From the NCBI GenBank assembly GCA_950075865.1, contig CATMVA010000013.1, positions 1 through 64,000 of the forward strand: a DNA stretch of 64,000 nt. Reading direction: 5' to 3'. Source of the stretch: an uncultured Oscillospiraceae bacterium. Lineage in GTDB: Bacteria > Bacillota > Clostridia > Oscillospirales > Oscillospiraceae. Shown one piece after another: positions 25,148 to 33,835 of this stretch (its first letter is position 1; every line of letters begins with the position of its first letter). The translations under genes were made by a program, and so were the position numbers. Below the pieces are notes generated by a model. It was not told the origin of the DNA and searched no databases. It worked only from the letters and a program-made list of their open reading frames with translations.

Positions 25148-26181
25148 AGGCTCTCAATGAGCCCGAACAGCTCGTCCACCAAGGCCTCCTGGGGGACCTT
25201 CTTGACAATTTCCCCCTTCTTGAAGAGCAGCCCCTCGCCCACACCGCCGGCGATGCCCACGTCGGCGGCCCGGGCCTCCCCGGGGCCGTTGACCACGCAG
25301 CCCATGACGGCCACCGTGATGGGCTTGTCCACCGCCTTCAGCCGCTCCTCCACCTCATTCGCCAGGGCGATCAAATTGATCTGTGTCCGGCCGCAGGTGG
25401 GGCAGGAAATGAGCTCGGGCCCGTCCCTCCGCAGCCCCGCCGCCTTCAAAATATCCTTTGCGGCGTAGACCTCCTCCACCGGGTCGGCCGAAAGGGACAC
25501 CCGCATAGTGTCCCCGATCCCAAGGGCCAGCAGCCCGCCGATACCGATGGCGGATTTCAAAATTCCCATCTTCGGCGTCCCCGTCTCGGTGACCCCAATA
25601 TGTAAAGGATAATCACTTTCCCGCGCCATCAGCTCATAGGCTTTCATGGTCACCGGCACCGAGGAGGACTTGAGGGAAACACAGATATCCTGGAACCCAC
25701 ACGCCTCCAGCAGCCGGATATGCCCGAAGGCCGATTCCACCAACGCCTCTGGGGTGACCCCGCCGTACTTCTCCAGCAACTCCTTCTCCAGCGACCCGCC
25801 GTTGACCCCGATGCGGATGGGGATCCCCCGCTCCCTGCAGGCATCGGCCACCGCCCGGACCCGCTCCGGGGAGCCGATGTTCCCCGGATTGATCCGCACC
25901 GCGTCGCAGCCCTGCTCCACGCACTCCAGGGCCAGCCTGTAGTCAAAATGAATGTCCACCACCAGGGGGATGGGACTGTATTTTTTGATCTCTCCGATGG
26001 CCTGAGCGGCCGCCAGGTCGGGCACGGCCACCCGGATGATCTGGCACCCCGCCGCCGCCAGCTCGGCGATCTGCCGCACGGTGGCCCGCACATCGTTGGT
26101 CCGGGTATTGCACATGGACTGGATGGTAACGGGCGCGCCGCCCCCCACCGGGACCTTCCCCACCATGATCTGCCTCGTCAT
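25144..26181 (-). CDS. ispG: 4-hydroxy-3-methylbut-2-en-1-yl diphosphate synthase
   Basis: Penultimate [4Fe-4S] enzyme of the non-mevalonate isoprenoid pathway. The 345 residues match the short bacterial form. The TIM-barrel start is [17 protein letters not shown]. Cluster ligands are visible in CPTCGRTQ (near 262-265) and [11 protein letters not shown] (near 297), with a conserved Glu in the last motif. It lies 9 bp behind rseP, and dxr of the same pathway is two genes upstream. Confidence 0.97.
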   Translation of the reverse strand: MTRQIMVGKVPVGGGAPVTIQSMCNTRTNDVRATVRQIAELAAAGCQIIRVAVPDLAAAQAIGEIKKYSPIPLVVDIHFDYRLALECVEQGCDAVRINPGNIGSPERVRAVADACRERGIPIRIGVNGGSLEKELLEKYGGVTPEALVESAFGHIRLLEACGFQDICVSLKSSSVPVTMKAYELMARESDYPLHIGVTETGTPKMGILKSAIGIGGLLALGIGDTMRVSLSADPVEEVYAAKDILKAAGLRRDGPELISCPTCGRTQINLIALANEVEERLKAVDKPITVAVMGCVVNGPGEARAADVGIAGGVGEGLLFKKGEIVKKVPQEALVDELFGLIESL

Positions 26182-26190
26182 ATTCCGTCC

Positions 26191-27279
26191 CTACCTTCCG
26201 AACAGCTTGAGCACATCGCTCACCGTTACCGCCAGCATCAGAAGGAGCAGGCAGGCAAATCCGGCGGCCGTGACCCACCCCTGATACTTCTGATCCAGCT
26301 TCCTGCCCCGCACCGCCAGCAGGATCCCGTTGACCGCCATAAAGAAGATCTGACCTCCGTCAAGGGCCGGAATGGGCAGCAGGTTCATCACCGCCAGATT
26401 GATGGCGATAAAGGCGGTAAAGCTCAGAATATTCAGCATGGCCCCAACAAACGCCGAGGTCCCGGCCGCCTCGGCGGCCGCAGCCCCTTCCTCGCCCAAG
26501 TCGCCCACCATATCCACGATCCCTACCACGCCCGACATATCCCGAAGCCCCACACTTCCCGTCACCAGGTCTCCCAGACTGAGCCATACCATGCGTACAT
26601 AGTCGATGGCCTGGTACCACGCGGTTTTCAGCTTGAGCCCAAAGGTGGCGGGCTCCGCGCTGTCCATGTAGATCCCCAGCATCCTCCGGCTGGTGCCATC
26701 CTCCTGGGGGATCTCGGTCAGGGGGATCTCATTCCGGATCGTATCCTCCCCCCGGCGGACCGTGATGTCCACCCTGTCGCCGCTGACCCGGCCAAGAAAC
26801 AGGCTCACGTCGGTCTGTAGGTAGATGGCGTGGCCATCCACTTGGACGATCCGGTCTCCCACCTGAAGAAGCTGTTGAGCCGCCGGGGAGGTACCCTCCA
26901 CAAAACCGGAGATGACCGGCTGGTAAAAGCCTTCGGCCCCCGAAAAAAGGCACAAAAGGATGATGAGCCCGGTCAAAAAGTTCATAAACACCCCGGCCAG
27001 CAAAATGATGAGCCGCTGCCACCAGGGCCGGTTGGGGAAGGCCCTCGGGTCGGCGGACTCCCCCTCCTCCTCCCCCTCCATGGCGCAGAAGCCGCCGATG
27101 GGGAGCGCCCGGATGGTGTATTCGGTCTCCTCCCCCTTCTTGTGAAAGAGCTTGGGGCCCATGCCGATGGCGAACTCGTTGACCTTCACCCCGCAGAGCT
27201 TGGCGGCAGCAAAATGTCCGAACTCGTGGAGGGCAATGAGAATACCGAACATCAGAATGGCGATCAGAATATACAGCAT
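26191..27279 (-). CDS. rseP: Site-2 intramembrane zinc metalloprotease
   Basis: A 362-residue S2P-family protease that cleaves transmembrane substrates such as anti-sigma factors (rasP in Bacillus). The zinc motif HEFGH is at residues 18-22 in the first membrane helix; a PDZ domain lies near 110-195 (VDGHAIYLQTD); and the second active-site element (NLLPIPALDGGQI near 305) supplies the Asp ligand. About four membrane segments. An ECF sigma with a membrane partner at 38.8-40.6 kb could be a client, though nothing in the sequence proves it. Confidence 0.95.
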   Translation of the reverse strand: MLYILIAILMFGILIALHEFGHFAAAKLCGVKVNEFAIGMGPKLFHKKGEETEYTIRALPIGGFCAMEGEEEGESADPRAFPNRPWWQRLIILLAGVFMNFLTGLIILLCLFSGAEGFYQPVISGFVEGTSPAAQQLLQVGDRIVQVDGHAIYLQTDVSLFLGRVSGDRVDITVRRGEDTIRNEIPLTEIPQEDGTSRRMLGIYMDSAEPATFGLKLKTAWYQAIDYVRMVWLSLGDLVTGSVGLRDMSGVVGIVDMVGDLGEEGAAAAEAAGTSAFVGAMLNILSFTAFIAINLAVMNLLPIPALDGGQIFFMAVNGILLAVRGRKLDQKYQGWVTAAGFACLLLLMLAVTVSDVLKLFGR

Positions 27280-27294
27280 AAAGTCACCTCAAAA

Positions 27295-28431
27295 TCAGAT
27301 TGCGGCCTGTCGGGCGGCGGCGTCGGCCTCCAGAATGTCCTCCAGGGTGGGGTCCTCCACCGCCGGAACGTCCTCCAGAGCCTTCTCCACCCGCCGGGCG
27401 ATCTCCCCAAAGCCCAGCTCCCCCGCCAGGAAGGCTCCTACCGCCGCCTCGTTGGCGCCGTTGAGGATGGCGGTGGCGCTTCCCCCCCGCCGGGCGGCCT
27501 CCAGAGCCAGAGCCAGACAGGGGAAGTTCTCCGGATCGGGCGCGAGGAAGGTCAGCGCCTTGCAGGACAAGAGATCCAGCTCTTTGGCCGGACCGGGGAC
27601 GCGTTCCGGCCAGGTCAGGGCGTACTGGATGGGCAACCGCATATCGGGCTGACCCAATTGGGCCAGAACGGCATTATCACAGTATTCCACAAGGGAGTGA
27701 ATGATACTCTCCCGGTGAATGACCACCGAAATTTTCTCCAGAGGCATGTCGTAAAGCCGCATGGCCTCGATGACCTCCAGTCCCTTGTTCATCATGGTGG
27801 CCGAATCCACCGTGATCTTGGCCCCCATGGACCAGTTGGGGTGGTTGAGGGCGTCAGCCACCGTCATATGCTCCATCTCGGCCCGTGTCTTTCCAAAAAA
27901 AGGCCCGCCCGAGGCGGTAAGAATGAGTCGTTTGACCCCCCCCCGGTCCCGGCACCCCTGCAGGCACTGGAACAGGGCGGAATGCTCGGAATCCACCGGG
28001 ACTACCTCCCCGCCATAGCGGCGGGCGGTCTCCATCACCAAGTCCCCGGCGCACACCAGGGTCTCCTTGTTGGCCAGGGCCAGCCGACGGCCCTCCCGCA
28101 GGGCGGCCAGAGCGGGCTGCAGGCCCACCATCCCCATGACGGCGCCCACCACGGTATCCACCCCGTCCAGGGTGGCGCATTCCATAAGCCCCTCCGGGCC
28201 CCCGGCCACCTTCACTTCCGTGTCCGAGAGCTTGATCTGTAAGGTCTTGGCGGCCTCCCGATCCATGCAGACGGCCAGCCGGGGGCGGTACTTCCGGCAC
28301 TGCTCCTCCAAAAGCACCACGTTCCGATTGGCCGAGAGGGCCTCCACCCCGATGCCCAGCGCGCCGCAAACCTCCAGAGTCTGCCGTCCGATGGAGCCGG
28401 TGGAGCCCAACAGGGCGATTTTTTTTGTCAT
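27295..28431 (-). CDS. dxr: 1-deoxy-D-xylulose 5-phosphate reductoisomerase
   Basis: Makes MEP from DXP with NADPH. The 378 residues are typical. The Rossmann start LLGSTGSIGRQTLEV is at residues 7-21, ALANKETLVCAG near 118, the metal site DSEHSALFQCL near 147, and TASGGPF near 181. It lies between cdsA and rseP with short gaps, the classic order of this cluster. Confidence 0.97.
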   Translation of the reverse strand: MTKKIALLGSTGSIGRQTLEVCGALGIGVEALSANRNVVLLEEQCRKYRPRLAVCMDREAAKTLQIKLSDTEVKVAGGPEGLMECATLDGVDTVVGAVMGMVGLQPALAALREGRRLALANKETLVCAGDLVMETARRYGGEVVPVDSEHSALFQCLQGCRDRGGVKRLILTASGGPFFGKTRAEMEHMTVADALNHPNWSMGAKITVDSATMMNKGLEVIEAMRLYDMPLEKISVVIHRESIIHSLVEYCDNAVLAQLGQPDMRLPIQYALTWPERVPGPAKELDLLSCKALTFLAPDPENFPCLALALEAARRGGSATAILNGANEAAVGAFLAGELGFGEIARRVEKALEDVPAVEDPTLEDILEADAAARQAAI

Positions 28432-28461
28432 AGGATCACCTGCTTTGCTTGCTTTGCCGCC

Positions 28462-29274
28462 TTACCCCAGCGCCGGCAGCCACCGGATCAGGATCTCAAT
28501 GATGGGGGCGCAGAAGATCACGCTGTCAAACCGGTCCAGCACGCCGCCGTGACCGGGGAAAATGTTGCCGAAATCCTTCAGCCCATACTGCCGCTTGATG
28601 TAGGAGAAGGACAGATCCCCCAGCTGGGAGACCGGCCCGCCCAAAAAGCCGTACAGGCACAGGCAGAGGTAATTCACCTCCAGCTGGAAGACGTATTGCA
28701 TGACCACCCCATAAATGAGACAGCCCCCTACCGACCCGATCCAGCCGCTGATAGCCCCCTCCACCGTCTTTTTGGGGGAGAGCTCGGGAGCCAGCTTGCG
28801 CTTCCCGAAGGCCATACCCCCGAACAGGGCGAAAATATCACTGGAGAAGGCCGCCACCAGGGGCAGCAGGATCAGATACTTTCCCAGAGGCAGGGTATCC
28901 AGCCGCACAAAGGTAGAGAGAAAATAGGGGATGAGCATGGCAAAAAAGAAAGAGCCCCCCATCTTCTCCATGGTCACGGTATAGTGGCTGGAGATGGCGA
29001 TGAGAAACACCAGCAGAAAGTAGAGGAAGATCCCCACCAGCGCCGAGCGCATCCCCTGCCCGATATAGACCCAGAAGGGCACCACGCCGGAGAGCAGGAT
29101 GGAGAGGCCCGAGATCATGGAGTTCTTCACAAACCCGGTGGACCACAGCACCTCATGGACCCCCACCATGGACAGCAGGGAGACCGCGATGGGCAGCACG
29201 ATGGGAGGTGCGATATAAAACACCCAGAAAAGGATCGGAAGGCAGACCACTGCCACCACAACACGTTTAAACAT
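28462..29274 (-). CDS. cdsA: Phosphatidate cytidylyltransferase
   Basis: Makes CDP-diacylglycerol for phospholipid synthesis; 270 residues with about eight membrane segments. The CTP-transferase signature is at the C-terminus (KDFGNIFPGHGGVLDRFDSV). ATG 29274 is preferred to the more distal 29403 because it gives the usual MFKRVVVAVVCLP start and follows GGAGGG at a workable distance; the longer frame lies inside uppS. Confidence 0.95.
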   Translation of the reverse strand: MFKRVVVAVVCLPILFWVFYIAPPIVLPIAVSLLSMVGVHEVLWSTGFVKNSMISGLSILLSGVVPFWVYIGQGMRSALVGIFLYFLLVFLIAISSHYTVTMEKMGGSFFFAMLIPYFLSTFVRLDTLPLGKYLILLPLVAAFSSDIFALFGGMAFGKRKLAPELSPKKTVEGAISGWIGSVGGCLIYGVVMQYVFQLEVNYLCLCLYGFLGGPVSQLGDLSFSYIKRQYGLKDFGNIFPGHGGVLDRFDSVIFCAPIIEILIRWLPALG

Positions 29275-29279
29275 CGTTC

Positions 29280-30017
29280 TCAGATCCCTCCAAACCGGCG
29301 TCCGCGGCTCTGATAAGCCGCGATGGCCTTTCTCAGATCCTCCCTGCCGAAATCCGGCCAGTTCACGTCGGTAAAATAGTATTCCGCATAAGCCGACTGC
29401 CACAGCAGAAAGTTGGATATCCGCTCCTCCCCGCCGGGCCGGATCACCAGGTCGGGGTCGGGGACCCCGTGGGACCAGAGGTAGCTGGAAAAGAGGGTCT
29501 CACTCAGCTCTTCAGGCCGCCTTTTCCCCCGGGCGCAGTCGGCGGCGAAGGCTTTTGCCGCCCGAACCAGCTCGTCTCTGCCGCCATAGTTGAGGCAGAT
29601 GTTCACCTGACACTGTCCATACCGGGCCGACCGGGCCTGGGTCTCTTCGCAAAGGGTCCGGAGTTCCTCGGGCAGCGGGGACAGGTCCCCGAAGAAAACG
29701 AAACGGACCTTCTCCTTCTCCATGTCGGCAATGGCCTCCATCAGGTACTTTTTCAACAGTCCCATGATGGCCGACACCTCCTCCAGAGGCCGCTTCCAGT
29801 TCTCGGTGGAGAAGGCGTAGACCGTCAGGTATTTGATGCCGACCTCCCGGCAGTAGGTGGCGATGGTACGGAAGGTCTCGGCTCCGGCGGCGTGTCCCGC
29901 CGGACGGGGCAGGCCCTTGGCCTTGGCCCAGCGTCCGTTTCCGTCCATAATGATGGCGATATGCCGGGGCAGCCGGGTCATGTCAATGGCCGTCTCTTTC
30001 TTTCCGAACAAGGCCAT
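29280..30017 (-). CDS. uppS: Undecaprenyl diphosphate synthase
   Basis: A cis-prenyltransferase of 245 residues that makes the lipid carrier for peptidoglycan and wall polymers. IIMDGNGRWAK near residue 23 holds the catalytic Asp, YAFSTENWKRP is near 75, and the C-terminal RPGGEERISNFLLWQ near 193 binds IPP. It lies 5 bp before cdsA and 83 bp behind frr. The same window holds uppP and tagO, which recycle and use this lipid. Confidence 0.97.
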   Translation of the reverse strand: MALFGKKETAIDMTRLPRHIAIIMDGNGRWAKAKGLPRPAGHAAGAETFRTIATYCREVGIKYLTVYAFSTENWKRPLEEVSAIMGLLKKYLMEAIADMEKEKVRFVFFGDLSPLPEELRTLCEETQARSARYGQCQVNICLNYGGRDELVRAAKAFAADCARGKRRPEELSETLFSSYLWSHGVPDPDLVIRPGGEERISNFLLWQSAYAEYYFTDVNWPDFGREDLRKAIAAYQSRGRRFGGI

Positions 30018-30100
30018 CCTCCATCCTCCCTTCCGAACATGCAGATTTCCCGCCGGGCCCCGGCGGGAAATCCGTTTGGGGTATCAGTGCCGGGGCCGGT

Positions 30101-30655
30101 TTACACCGCCATCAGCTCTTTCTCCTTCTTGGCGCAGAGCTCGTCAAGCTGTTTGCAGTACTTGTCGGTCAGGTCCTGGAGCTCCTTCTCACAGTCCTTC
30201 CGGTCGTCCTCGGTCAGCTCGTTTTTCTTCTCGGCCGCCTTCATCTTGTCCATGGCGTCCCGCCGGATGTTCCGGATGGCCACCTTGCCGTTCTCGGCGT
30301 ACTTGCGGACCTGTTTGGTCAGCTCCTTCCGGCGCTCCTCGGTGAGCTGGGGGAAGATAAGCCGGATGACCTGGCCGTCGTTCTGGGGGTTGATGCCCAG
30401 GTCGGAGGTCTGGATGGCCTTCTCAATGGCCTTGAGCAGGGTCTTATCCCAGGGTTGGATCATCAGGCTCCGGGGATCGGGGGATGATATGGTACCCACC
30501 TGGTTGATGGGGGTGGGAGTACCGTAGTAGTCCACCGTGATCTTGTCCAGCACCGAAGCGTTGGCCCGCCCGGCCCGGACGCCGGCGAAGTCACTGACCA
30601 CCACCTCCACGGTCTTTTTCATTTTAGTGTCGAATTCCACATTAAACTCCAGCAT
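30101..30655 (-). CDS. frr: Ribosome recycling factor
   Basis: A 184-residue factor that splits the post-termination ribosome with [22 protein letters not shown] (residues about 30-48) and the C-terminal helices rich in Lys/Glu are diagnostic. ATG 30655 has AAGGAGG at 9 bp; ATG 30661, two codons upstream, is possible but crowds the SD. The start overlaps the pyrH stop by 14 bp. The longer frame to 30838 is a shadow of pyrH. Confidence 0.96.
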   Translation of the reverse strand: MLEFNVEFDTKMKKTVEVVVSDFAGVRAGRANASVLDKITVDYYGTPTPINQVGTISSPDPRSLMIQPWDKTLLKAIEKAIQTSDLGINPQNDGQVIRLIFPQLTEERRKELTKQVRKYAENGKVAIRNIRRDAMDKMKAAEKKNELTEDDRKDCEKELQDLTDKYCKQLDELCAKKEKELMAV

Positions 30656-31379
30656 TTTCATTGCCCTCCTTGATAACAGTGCCGATCTTCTCACCCATGA
30701 CGGCACGGTAGATATTTTCCGGATCCTCCAGCGCGAAGAGGAGGACCGGGATATGGTTGTCCATGGAAAGGGATGTGGCGGTGGTGTCCATGACCTGCAA
30801 GTGCCTGGCAAGCACCTCGTCATAGGTGATGGCGTCAAACTTGACCGCCTGGGGATCCTTCCGGGGATCGGCCGAATAAACCCCGTCGATGTTCTTGGCC
30901 AGCAGGATCACGTCGGCGTCGATCTCGGCGGCCCGGAGCACGGCGGCGGTATCGGTGGAGAAGAAGGGATTGCCCGTGCCGCAGCCGAAGATGACCACTC
31001 TCCCCTTCTCCAGATGCCGGATGGCACGGGAGCGGATATAGGGCTCGGCCACCGCCTTGATCTCCAGGGCAGTCTGGACCCGGACCGGGATGCCCTCCTG
31101 CTCCATCACATCGGCCATGGCCAGGCAGTTCATGACCGTGCCCAGCATCCCCATGTGGTCGGCACGGGTGCGCTCCATCTTGCCGCCCCCGTCCTTGACC
31201 CCCCGCCAGAAGTTTCCGGCCCCGATGACGATGCCCACCTGGACCCCGGCGTCCACGCATTTCTTGATGACATGGGTGATCTGATGAATGATGTCAAAGT
31301 CCAGGCCCCGGCCGGCGCCGCCCGCCAGTGCCTCCCCACTGACCTTCAGCAGGACCCGCTTGTAAACCGGTTTTTCCAC
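30642..31379 (-). CDS. pyrH: UMP kinase
   Basis: A bacterial-type hexameric UMP kinase of 245 residues (amino-acid kinase fold). The P-loop-like start is [11 protein letters not shown] near 9, GAGNFWRG near 52, [12 protein letters not shown] near 72 and [13 protein letters not shown] near 130. The start is GTG 31379 with GGGAGGG upstream. It heads the long leftward block; rpsB-tsf, which often precede it, are absent here. A possible promoter (ATGCAA 31460-31455, TAAAAT 31438-31433, 16-bp spacer) is weak. Confidence 0.96.
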   Translation of the reverse strand: MEKPVYKRVLLKVSGEALAGGAGRGLDFDIIHQITHVIKKCVDAGVQVGIVIGAGNFWRGVKDGGGKMERTRADHMGMLGTVMNCLAMADVMEQEGIPVRVQTALEIKAVAEPYIRSRAIRHLEKGRVVIFGCGTGNPFFSTDTAAVLRAAEIDADVILLAKNIDGVYSADPRKDPQAVKFDAITYDEVLARHLQVMDTTATSLSMDNHIPVLLFALEDPENIYRAVMGEKIGTVIKEGNENAGV

Positions 31380-31561
31380 GTTGATCCCTCCCCTGAATCG
31401 TCGGAATGATTCCGCCTTGTTTTTGCTCTCTTATTTTAATATATTTTTTCCCTTTTGCATAGAGGGGAAAGAAACTTTTTACAACTTTGTCATTTTTCCA
31501 ATAGGGACTTGACTGCCATGCTACAATAATTCCATCACCATTTTATTGGGAGGTTTCCGCT

Positions 31562-32341
31562 ATGACCCCTGTCCTCTCCCTGATCCTTCTCACCACCCTG
31601 CTCGGCGTGGGCGGCCTGGCCCTGGGCGGCATCCTGGTCACCCTCTTCAAGGGTGCCTCCTCCAAAGCCGAAGGTCCCCTGGTGGCTTTCACCGCCGGCG
31701 CCATGCTGGCAGTGGCCTCCCTCCACCTGGTCCCCGAAGCGCTGGAAAATGCCTCCCGGCCCTTGACAGCCATCCTGCTCCTGGTGGCCGGCTTTTCCGT
31801 CACTTATCTGCTGAACTGCTGGATCGACAAGCCCGCCCACCACTCCGACCACGACCATCCCCACCGGTGCGCCTGCGGCCACCACGACCTGCGCACCGCC
31901 TCCCTGGAGCTGGCCGCCGCCGTGGCCCTCCACAACATGCCGGTTGGCATGGCAGTGGGGGCGGCGGCCGCCTCCCACGGCATGGGGGAGACCGTGCTCT
32001 TCACCGCCCTTACCATCTGCCTCCACAACCTCCCCGAGGGGGCCAGCATTGCCGCCCCCCTCCTCTCGGACGGGACCCGGCCGGGCAGGGCCGTGGGCCT
32101 GGCCGCCCTCAGCGGCCTCCCCACCGTCCTGGGCGCCCTGCTGGGATACTTCCTGGGCTCGGCCGCCCCCGTCCTGCTCACCGTCTCCCTCTCCCTGGCC
32201 GCCGGCGCCATGCTCTACGTCATCTTCTTCGAGCTCATCCCTGAGGCCCTGGAGGGCAAAAAGACCCCCGCCGTCTTCCTTATGCTCACTGGTCTGGCCC
32301 TCAGCGCCCTGATCCTCCACTTCGCCGGTCACCACCACTGA
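31562..32341 (+). CDS. ZIP-family metal transporter
   Basis: A 259-residue membrane protein with eight predicted helices. The cytoplasmic-loop histidine cluster (HHSDHDHPHRCACGHHD, residues about 94-110) and the paired metal-site helices AVALHNMPVGMAVG (near 121) and CLHNLPEGASIA (near 157) are those of ZIP importers for zinc, iron or manganese. ATG 31562 follows TTGGGAGG. An extended -10 TGCTACAAT lies at 31519-31527. It is divergent from pyrH. Confidence 0.92.
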   Translation: MTPVLSLILLTTLLGVGGLALGGILVTLFKGASSKAEGPLVAFTAGAMLAVASLHLVPEALENASRPLTAILLLVAGFSVTYLLNCWIDKPAHHSDHDHPHRCACGHHDLRTASLELAAAVALHNMPVGMAVGAAAASHGMGETVLFTALTICLHNLPEGASIAAPLLSDGTRPGRAVGLAALSGLPTVLGALLGYFLGSAAPVLLTVSLSLAAGAMLYVIFFELIPEALEGKKTPAVFLMLTGLALSALILHFAGHHH

Positions 32342-32499
32342 TCCCCTCCCGGCATCCCTCTTCCGGGATAACCGTTTTTTTCCCTGCGGGGGACCCGACA
32401 CCTCCATCGCGTGACGACCGGTCTGCACTCAAAAAAGGTACTGCTCCACACTCCGTTTTATCTTCCCGCTGCCGGAATCTCCATCGCAGCCCGCCCGTG

Positions 32500-32599
32500 A
32501 CCCAGCAAAAAGCGAAGCTAAATTCAAAACCCCTCAAAAACGATTCAAAACCGCCTTTTTTGCCCTCAAACCGGGAGCAAAAAAGGCGGTTCATTGTAC
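32500..32599. repeat. Intergenic element B: CA-rich stretch and perfect inverted repeat
   Basis: AACCGCCTTTTTTGC (32549-32563) and its exact complement (32577-32591) form a 15-bp stem around a 13-nt loop, likely the terminator of the leftward DUF951 gene. The left flank has ATTCAAAACCCCTCAAAAACG-type CA-rich sequence. TTGTACT and GTTGCACT follow at 32594-32611, inside the DUF951 3' end. These motifs tie it to elements A (6.3 kb) and C (53.2 kb). Confidence 0.6.
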
Positions 32600-32785
32600 T
32601 CAGTTGCACTCCCGGAGGAGCTTTTTCATATTTTTTTCCGCTTTGACCCGGGGGATCATGACCTCCCGTCCACAGCCGCAGCACCGCAATTTGAAGTCCA
32701 TCCCCACCCGCAAAACCTGCCAATCCTTGCTCCCGCAAGGGTGTGCTTTCTTCATCTCCAGGGTATCCCCCACCCGGATGTCCAT
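32600..32785 (-). CDS. DUF951 family protein
   Basis: A 61-residue protein with a small Cys-containing beta domain: HPCGSKDW (residues about 15-22) and CCGCGREV (about 37-44) look like a zinc site. It is a widespread Firmicutes family of unknown role, often near ribosome or chromosome-partition genes. ATG 32785 follows GAGAGGAGG; the extension to 32809 is not needed. It is divergent from the S1-domain gene. Confidence 0.88.
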   Translation of the reverse strand: MDIRVGDTLEMKKAHPCGSKDWQVLRVGMDFKLRCCGCGREVMIPRVKAEKNMKKLLRECN

Positions 32786-32893
32786 GATCTCCCTCCTCTC
32801 AAAAGCCAAGCCCTCCCCTGCAATACAATCTGTCCCAACGCATATAGTGGCCTATCGGGAAAAAATATAGGGAAGCGGAAAGGACTTGGTAAC

Positions 32894-33835
32894 GTGACAA
32901 CGCTATTTTACCCCGAAGGGCAGCTTCTGAATACCACCGAAAACCGAAACGCCTGCGCCACAGCCGAAGCCCTAGCCAAGGCCATGGCCAGGCAGACCGT
33001 TCTGGAAGGCATCGCCCTCCTCTGTGACGAGCACCACGATCTGACCGTCCAAGTGGGCCCCTTTCTGGGCCGGATCCCCCGGGAGGAGACCGCCTTAGGA
33101 ATCGCCGAGGGGACCACCCGGGACATTGCCATCCTCTCCCGTGTCGGCAAGCCAATCTCCTTTACGGTTATCGGCTTAGAGGGTGAGAACGGCACTTTGG
33201 TCCCCCTGCTCTCCCGCCGGCAGGCTCAAGAGAAGACTCTGGACTACATTCTCTCCCACTGGGAGAACGGCCAGATCGTTTCCGCCCGGGTGACCCATCT
33301 GGAGCCCTTCGGAGCCTTCGTGGACATCGGCTGCGGCATCCCCTCCATGATTGGAGTGGACCGACTCAGCGTCTCCCGGATCTCCCACCCCCGTGACCGG
33401 CTCAGCCCCGGCCAGGAGATCCTGGCCGCAGTCCTCGGCATCGACCGGGAAAACCGCCGGGTGGTCCTGACCCACCGGGAGCTGCTGGGTACCTGGGAGG
33501 AGAACGCCGCCCTCTTCCGTCCGGGCATGACGGTACCCGGCTATGTTCGGGGTATCAAAGATTACGGCGTCTTCGTGGAGCTGACCCCCAACCTGTCCGG
33601 CCTGGCCGAGCGTCAGGAGGGCATCCGGGAGGGGGACCGGGTGTCGGTCTACCTCAAATCCATCCTCCCCGACCGGATGAAGATCAAGCTGCTGATCATC
33701 GATTCTCTCCCCGACGAGGAGGAGCCCCAGCCGCCCCGGTACTTCGTTACCGGAGGCAAGCTGGACCGGTGGTGCTATGCCCCGGCCGGGTGCCCGAAAC
33801 CTGGGAGCGAAACGGTCTTTACCCCTCTCCCTTGA
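32894..33835 (+). CDS. S1 RNA-binding-domain protein (RpsA-like)
   Basis: A 313-residue protein with S1 OB-folds: GQIVSARVTHLEPFGAFVDI near residue 128 and GMTVPGYVRGIKDYGVFVEL near 211, the latter the clearer match. It resembles the shortened S1-like proteins common in Clostridia, probably RNA- or ribosome-binding. The start is GTG 32894 behind AAAGGA, giving MTTLFYPEG. Sequence upstream in frame is non-coding and covers DUF951 antisense. Its 3' end overlaps the convergent rarA by 17 bp. Confidence 0.87.
   Translation: MTTLFYPEGQLLNTTENRNACATAEALAKAMARQTVLEGIALLCDEHHDLTVQVGPFLGRIPREETALGIAEGTTRDIAILSRVGKPISFTVIGLEGENGTLVPLLSRRQAQEKTLDYILSHWENGQIVSARVTHLEPFGAFVDIGCGIPSMIGVDRLSVSRISHPRDRLSPGQEILAAVLGIDRENRRVVLTHRELLGTWEENAALFRPGMTVPGYVRGIKDYGVFVELTPNLSGLAERQEGIREGDRVSVYLKSILPDRMKIKLLIIDSLPDEEEPQPPRYFVTGGKLDRWCYAPAGCPKPGSETVFTPLP

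Noticed and set aside
31509-31527. TTGACT ... TACAAT as the ZIP-gene promoter
   Set aside because: The spacer is 7 bp, so the two hexamers cannot act together; only an extended -10 (TGCTACAAT) remains plausible.
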